DNA of 64,000 nucleotides, taken from assembly GCA_013399855.1 (NCBI GenBank), contig VXAY01006800.1, positions 1,640,392-1,704,391 on the forward strand, written 5' to 3'. The translations under genes and the position numbers were made by a program. The notes under the pieces were generated by a model. It saw only the letters and a program-made list of their open reading frames with translations, had not been told where the DNA came from and did not search any database. The stretch is from Oxyruncus cristatus (taxonomy: Eukaryota; Chordata; Aves; Passeriformes; Cotingidae). Shown piece after piece: positions 59,082-64,000 of this stretch; the first letter of the stretch is position 1, and each line of letters starts with the position of its first letter.

Positions 59082-61340
59082 CCGGGGAGCACATCCCCAC
59101 AGAGATGACTCTTGTCACTGGCTGTTTTCAGCGTGTTCATGTGCAGCTCTGGTCCAATTCAGGCTGTAGACAACATGCAGCTTATTAAGTCTTGTGAGGG
59201 AGACATTACAAATGCTCCATGGCAGGAGCAAAGGGTGCTGTGGGACAACTGCTGTGTGGGGAGCCCTTTCTCACTCACAGTGACTACTTGCACTTCACTG
59301 CATGTGATACTGTGCAATGAAGGAGAAGGTAGGAAAAAAAAAAAAAGAATTAATTGTTAGCAGCCTCTGCAGTTTGAATTTTCCCTCTTGGAAAGCTGGA
59401 TTCACAGAATTAAAATCAAGTAAATGGCATATTTGGTCAGCAGATGCCACATGCTCAACAGAGCTTTCAGTAGCAAAGCAGCCTGCACAGAGGGCTGTCA
59501 GCACTGCAATTACACAAAGGCCACAGGAAAAGAAAACATATTAATCTATTATCCTGGTAGGAGCTGAAAATGGACATGAGTTAAACTTTCAAAGGCTGCA
59601 GAGTAATCATGTTTAGTCCCTATTCTATTCAGGCTATAGGGAAAGTGCGCTTTTTCCCTTTCACTAGACATAAGGCTATAAAAGACTTTCAAAGGTAGGA
59701 GATGTGAAAAACAGACTGATGTCTGTCTTTCTTGTCCCATATTCCGTCAATATTCTACATAAGAATTAGTGGGTTTAAGCCACATTAAAGCAGCGTATCA
59801 AATGAAGCAATTAGTTTATTTTTGTAACCATAAACAAAAGCAATGCTGTGGGAAATATATTCTTACTTGAAACTGAAGTTTCTTGTCATCAGCACAACAA
59901 AGGCTCTTCCCTCATGCAAGGTCTAGACAGGCAAATAGACCAGGGCCTGAGTGATCAAGGACATAGTCAAGGCAGTGATTTATGCAGCACAGATGGTTTG
60001 TCTTTCTTTCATGCATAGAAGACTTTTACCTGAAACAAGTAAAACTGACCTGCTGAATTTGCAATCAGTAGATACTTTGTAACAGACTTAAAGAATTTGC
60101 TTCTAACCTTTTTTCTTTGGAGACAAACTCTTTTGTTCCTTTCAGCAAGAGTTGGTTGTTCATAAAATGACAAGTGCCTCAATAAGATGTAATTTTAATG
60201 ATTATAGTTCTAAGAAGAAGTTTACCTCTCCCATGTTCACTTCTAAGAAAGTTTTTTTTTCTATTGTATCACAGAAGCGCTGCAGGAACAAAACCAAACA
60301 CCTCTTATTTTAATGTATTTTTTTGTGATAGATATGAGACTTTACTGTAAGATGCACAGTGTAGAGATTATCAAATACACGACAAAAGAATAAATAGTTC
60401 CAAGAACTATTCCAAGTTCCAAGAACATATTTAAGGCAATTGCACTATATCTTTATGAAAAGGCCTTCAAGTTATTCCACAATAGAGTGTGAATTAGCAA
60501 CAAATTTCCAGCCTCCTCTTTAATGAGAGGAGCAAATAACTACCAGACAGATCTTCATGCTCAGCAGTCACTCGATATTTTGATTTACGCTACTCCAAGG
60601 ATCAGATTTCTGTTCAAAATAAAACTGATTTTAGATCAGAGACAGGGTCTACCAGGAATTCTTTCAGGCTTTCTTCCGTAGACAAATAATATGATCTCAT
60701 CTAGGTTCCATTTCCCATGAAAGGCTGGACGAGATGATCTTTATTGGCCTCCTTCAGCCTGGGCTGGTCTGTGGTTTTGTGATTCTGTGAACATCAAAGT
60801 TCAATTAATTTAATCACATTTAGTATGTGCTGAGCACAAATTAAAGTTACTGATTTTTTTCTCTTTTTATTACTTGGTCCTCAAAGAGAGATGTCATGCC
60901 TCACCTGGGACAAGTTATCTCTAAGAGAAAGTACTCGGTGAAAAAAACATGTTCTTTGATGTTCTTAATGTTCTTAATGCTAAATGTTAAATGTTAGTGT
61001 TAAATAAGAAGACTCTCATGCTGTATGGTTTTCTCATGTTTAATAACTTGTTTCTGCAGTTTCTTACCTCACTGCAGAACTGGGTACTGGGGAAAAAATG
61101 TACATGTGTATTTACTTGTTAACAGAATGAAGTTACATCCTTCAAAAAGATGGATTTAAAAGGAAATATTTCACACAGATTAGTAACAGTAATTAAAGCT
61201 GCTGAGAGATCCACATAATTCATCTAGACCTTAGCTATGTATCACTTTCCCACCCTTCTATGGGTTTTAATTAGAGAGCTGCTTTCCACCGTTATCTGAA
61301 GGAAAAATTGAAAACTTTATGGCCTTCATAAAGTCCATAA
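59082..61340. other. Intergenic sequence between the LTR and the CR1 relic
   Basis: No gene is visible. It contains a short A run near 59336, the CR1-like tail at 60711-60791, and small local repeats such as TTCCAAGAAC at 60409-60430 and GTTCTTAAT at 60960-60980. Confidence 0.65.
60711..60791 (+). repeat. CR1-like LINE tail, + strand
   Basis: A short 3' end with AAAGGCTGGACGAGATGATC, CCTCCTTCAGCCTGGGCTGG and the terminal TTTTGTGATTCTGTGA. Upstream similarity fades, so the start is a guess. Confidence 0.7.
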
Positions 61341-62417
61341 TCCACTGAGCAAGTTTATGGCCTTCAATAACGAAATGACCGTGGTGGTAGAAAAGGGAAG
61401 AACAACAGATGTCATCTATCTTGACATCTGCAAAGCCTTGTCAGGGACAAGATCCCTGACAAAATCCTTACTCCTAAATCGGAGAGATATGGATTCAATG
61501 GCTGGATGTTTGATGGAAAAGGAACAGCATGGATGGCCATATCCAAAGAGTTGTATTCAATGGCTCATGGTCCAAATGGAGATCGGTAACAAGTGGCCTC
61601 CCTCAGCGGAGGGGGAGTGGTACTTTTCAATATCTCTATTAATGACAGACAGCGAGATGGAATGTACCCTCAGCATGTGAGTGGCACCAAACTGTGGTGA
61701 TTTTCTGGAGCGCATGGATGCCATCCGGAGGGATCTGGAGTGAAATTCTTGTAGTTCAATAAGGCCAAGTCCAAGGTCCTGCATCCGGGTCAGGGCAATT
61801 CCCCATGTAAGTACAGTCTGGGGTACAAATGGGTTGGGAGCAGCCCTGTGGAGAAGGATGTGGGGATACCAGGGAATGAAAAACTGGATGAGAGCTCTCC
61901 GTGTTCACTCTCAGGCCAGAAAAGCCAACTGTATCCTGGGCTGCCTCACAAGAAGTGTGGCCAGAAGGTCAAGGGAGGGACTGCACCTGGAGTACAGCAT
62001 CCAGCTGTGGGGTCCCCAGCACAAGAAAGACATGGACCTGTTGGGGCAGGTTGAGAAGTGGGCCACAAAAATAACAGAGTACCTCTCCTATGCAGAGGGA
62101 CAGAGAGTCGTGGTTCAGCCTGGAGAAGAGAAGGCTCCAGGGAGACCTAATCATGGCCTTTCAAATTACGAAGGGGGTCTAAAAGAATGATGGAGAAAGA
62201 TTTTTTACTGGGGCATGACAAGGGATAATGATTTTAAACTGAAAAAGGATAGATTTAGGTTGAATATAAGGCTGAAGTATTCAAGGTCAGGTTGGACAGG
62301 GCCTTGAACAACCCGACTGAGCGAAAGCTGTCCCTGCCCTTGGTAAGGGGGGTTAGACTATGTGGTCTTTGGAGGCCCCTTCCGCATCAAACCATTCTAA
62401 GATTCTATAAATCTATC
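61341..62417 (+). pseudogene. Decayed CR1 LINE: ORF2 3' end plus 3' UTR
   Basis: Reverse-transcriptase remnants of a CR1 ORF2 run through the region in broken frames. VIYLDICKAL lies near 61415, and [17 protein letters not shown] near 61660 stands where CR1 has its FxIFxND...ECTLSKFADD region. VARRSREGLHLEYSIQLWGP lies near 61962 and QPGEEKAPGRP near 62118. An in-frame stop follows ECTLSM, and the catalytic Asp-Asp motif expected there is missing, with only a TKL-like remnant in another frame. From about 62200 the CR1 3' UTR follows, with CAAGGTCAGGTTGGACAGGG and the tail CATTCTAAGATTCTATAAAT. The element is dead and is not a host gene. Confidence 0.88.
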
Positions 62418-64000
62418 ATTCACAGTCCTACTGAATGTGTAAGCCACATATATGGGTCATGTTTGTATTAAAAATTATATGAATTTGCTTCAGATAGTAT
62501 GAGCTGAACGTTTTAGAGTTCAAGGTTGCCCTGTTCTAATAAAAGTACAGACAGAAATTGAAATTATATATAGTAAGTCCTAGAGAACTACTGAAATAAC
62601 TGATAATTATTACACATGGTAATGTGCCTTTAGACAACTTCTGCTATTTCTATTAGTACCTTGACGTTTTCCTGTTCTTGCCATTTCTGTTTATATCATC
62701 AGTTTTAAACATTTTAATGTTATCTTCAAAAATAGTCTATAATTTGGGGTTTCTGAGTGAAAGCCTACATTCTGTTCCCAGAAAATGAGGATTTGTGCTA
62801 GGAGATCTTCTGTCTCTGCTATGACCATATTCTCAGATCTCTTACTATCTCCATGCAGCTTTTCTTGTATCAGCAGTCTTTTGAGTTCCTCTTATTTCTG
62901 CAGTGAAGATTTTTTTAAAAATTATTGTATTTTAAAATGTCATTTAGATGCAGACACCATACTAAGCACTTCACAGAAAACAGCTATAGACTTTCTTCTT
63001 AGCAGGGAGGGATTCTTCTTCAGATCAGGGATTTAGCTTGAGGAACTTGAAACCAATCTATTAGCACACTTGGCGTGGGTAGGATTCTTAAAAGAGGAAC
63101 ATCAGCAGCTGATTAGATTTGCACAGCAATGTGCCTGGACATGTAGGAACACAAATTGTGAACTGGTTTTGGAAAAATTCATTGGGGATTCTGAAAACTG
63201 GCTCACACACCTAAGTTATCGTCTTTATTAAGCTTTGCTGCATGCTAAAAGGCTGCATGCATATGTCATTTGGTATTTAATTAGACTGCAGGGCTAAAAC
63301 AAAACAACAAATATTTAAATATCTATAGAACTATGCAGAAAATGGATGTGGGCAAGCATATTCAGAGATAATTTTTTTACTGTATAGTTTCTCCAGAGTC
63401 TCATTTCTGAAGCACAGCTCAATTCCTTTGCATATACCTGAGACAACTGGTGAAGATGCAGTTTTGCTGCTTAGCAAATAAGTAACATATTTGCTTCTCC
63501 TACTTCTTGAGAAGAACTAACAATGACACTTTTGTTACTTGACTTTGCAGACTAGTACAGCTGCAACACATAACACACTTGCACTAGCTACACCCATCAG
63601 AAAGAGGGGGGAAAGGAACAACATAATTTATCAAGCGTGCTACTTTTATGATAACTGAATTTTGACCCCAGTGCATTCTGTAACCACATTCTCAGCTTGA
63701 GCAATTTTTGTCTTCAGTCTATACTAGCCCTGGCCCCTCATTACTTCCTCAGTGTACCCTTCTCAACCCTGTCTGTACAGGGGCTTGGGGCTTTATAAGG
63801 GGGACAAAAACTGGGAATATAATGGAGATGCCAGGCACCTCCCCTGGGTGGTGGTGGGGACGCTTTGCAGTCTCTTGCGTCAGGCTCTGGATTTGTTGCT
63901 TCACTTGGAACATGCACAGTCCTTTGGTGGTAGAAGGCCTCAGGAATGAGGGGGGGGCACTTTGGGCGGCTTTGATGGTTTATGGCCCTTCTCAGCTGCA
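62418..64000. other. Intergenic sequence at the window end
   Basis: AT-rich up to about 63650, then more GC-rich with G runs (63752-63960). The last part is open for 65 codons at 63752-63949 but has no recognisable protein features. I cannot assign it to a gene or repeat family. Confidence 0.6.

Noticed and set aside
61357..61680. 107-codon open frame resembling a protein with VIYLDICKAL
   Set aside because: It is a decayed CR1 reverse-transcriptase fragment, not a host gene.
63752..63949. GC-richer end of the window, considered as a possible exon or promoter of the next gene
   Set aside because: I see no CpG island, splice-bounded conserved peptide or known motif.

Overview
The window is vertebrate nuclear DNA, almost certainly from a bird. 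It holds a multi-exon gene with GT-AG introns and AT-rich, gene-poor surroundings. It also holds several CR1 LINE fragments with the avian-type 3' end (ATTCTATGATTC-like tail, and the TTTGGGTTGGAAGGGA-type motif on the other strand). There are no operons, tRNAs, rRNAs or CRISPR arrays. The species cannot be named from the sequence.

The gene is the 3' three quarters of a class 3 semaphorin on the + strand, recognised as SEMA3E. Thirteen coding exons lie between 17105 and 51668 (94, 120, 143, 115, 70, 145, 223, 92, 42, 167, 68, 140 and 453 bp). They splice into one uninterrupted reading frame of 623 codons plus a stop. By comparison with the 17-exon mammalian gene they are exons 5-17. Exons 1-4 (signal peptide and the first part of the Sema propeller, about 150 residues) were not found and should lie upstream of the window. 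The product is a secreted guidance cue: most of the Sema beta-propeller, a PSI domain, a furin-type RFRR site, one Ig domain, and a basic tail with a cysteine positioned for dimerisation. Related Sema3E proteins signal through Plexin-D1 in vascular and axonal patterning.

Layout. 1-17104 is intron 4 (and possibly more upstream intron), non-coding, with two CR1 fragments. 17105-51668 is the coding part, with introns of 321 bp to 7.0 kb; two introns carry CR1 insertions (25.2-25.6 kb and 50.0-50.6 kb). 51669 to about 53980 is the probable 3' UTR, with a long interrupted poly-A tract and a canonical AATAAA at 53955. About 54-64 kb is intergenic: an endogenous-retrovirus-like solo LTR near 58.7-59.1 kb, a short CR1 tail at 60.7 kb, and a decayed CR1 ORF2/3' UTR at 61.3-62.4 kb.

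I did not find a new biological system. The points most worth a second look are the GC- and CpG-rich PSI exon set in AT-rich DNA, the furin site built across an exon junction, the LTR downstream of the gene with its own TATA box and poly-A signal, an inverted pair of CR1 copies in one intron, a perfect 11-bp hairpin, and two CTCF-like motifs.
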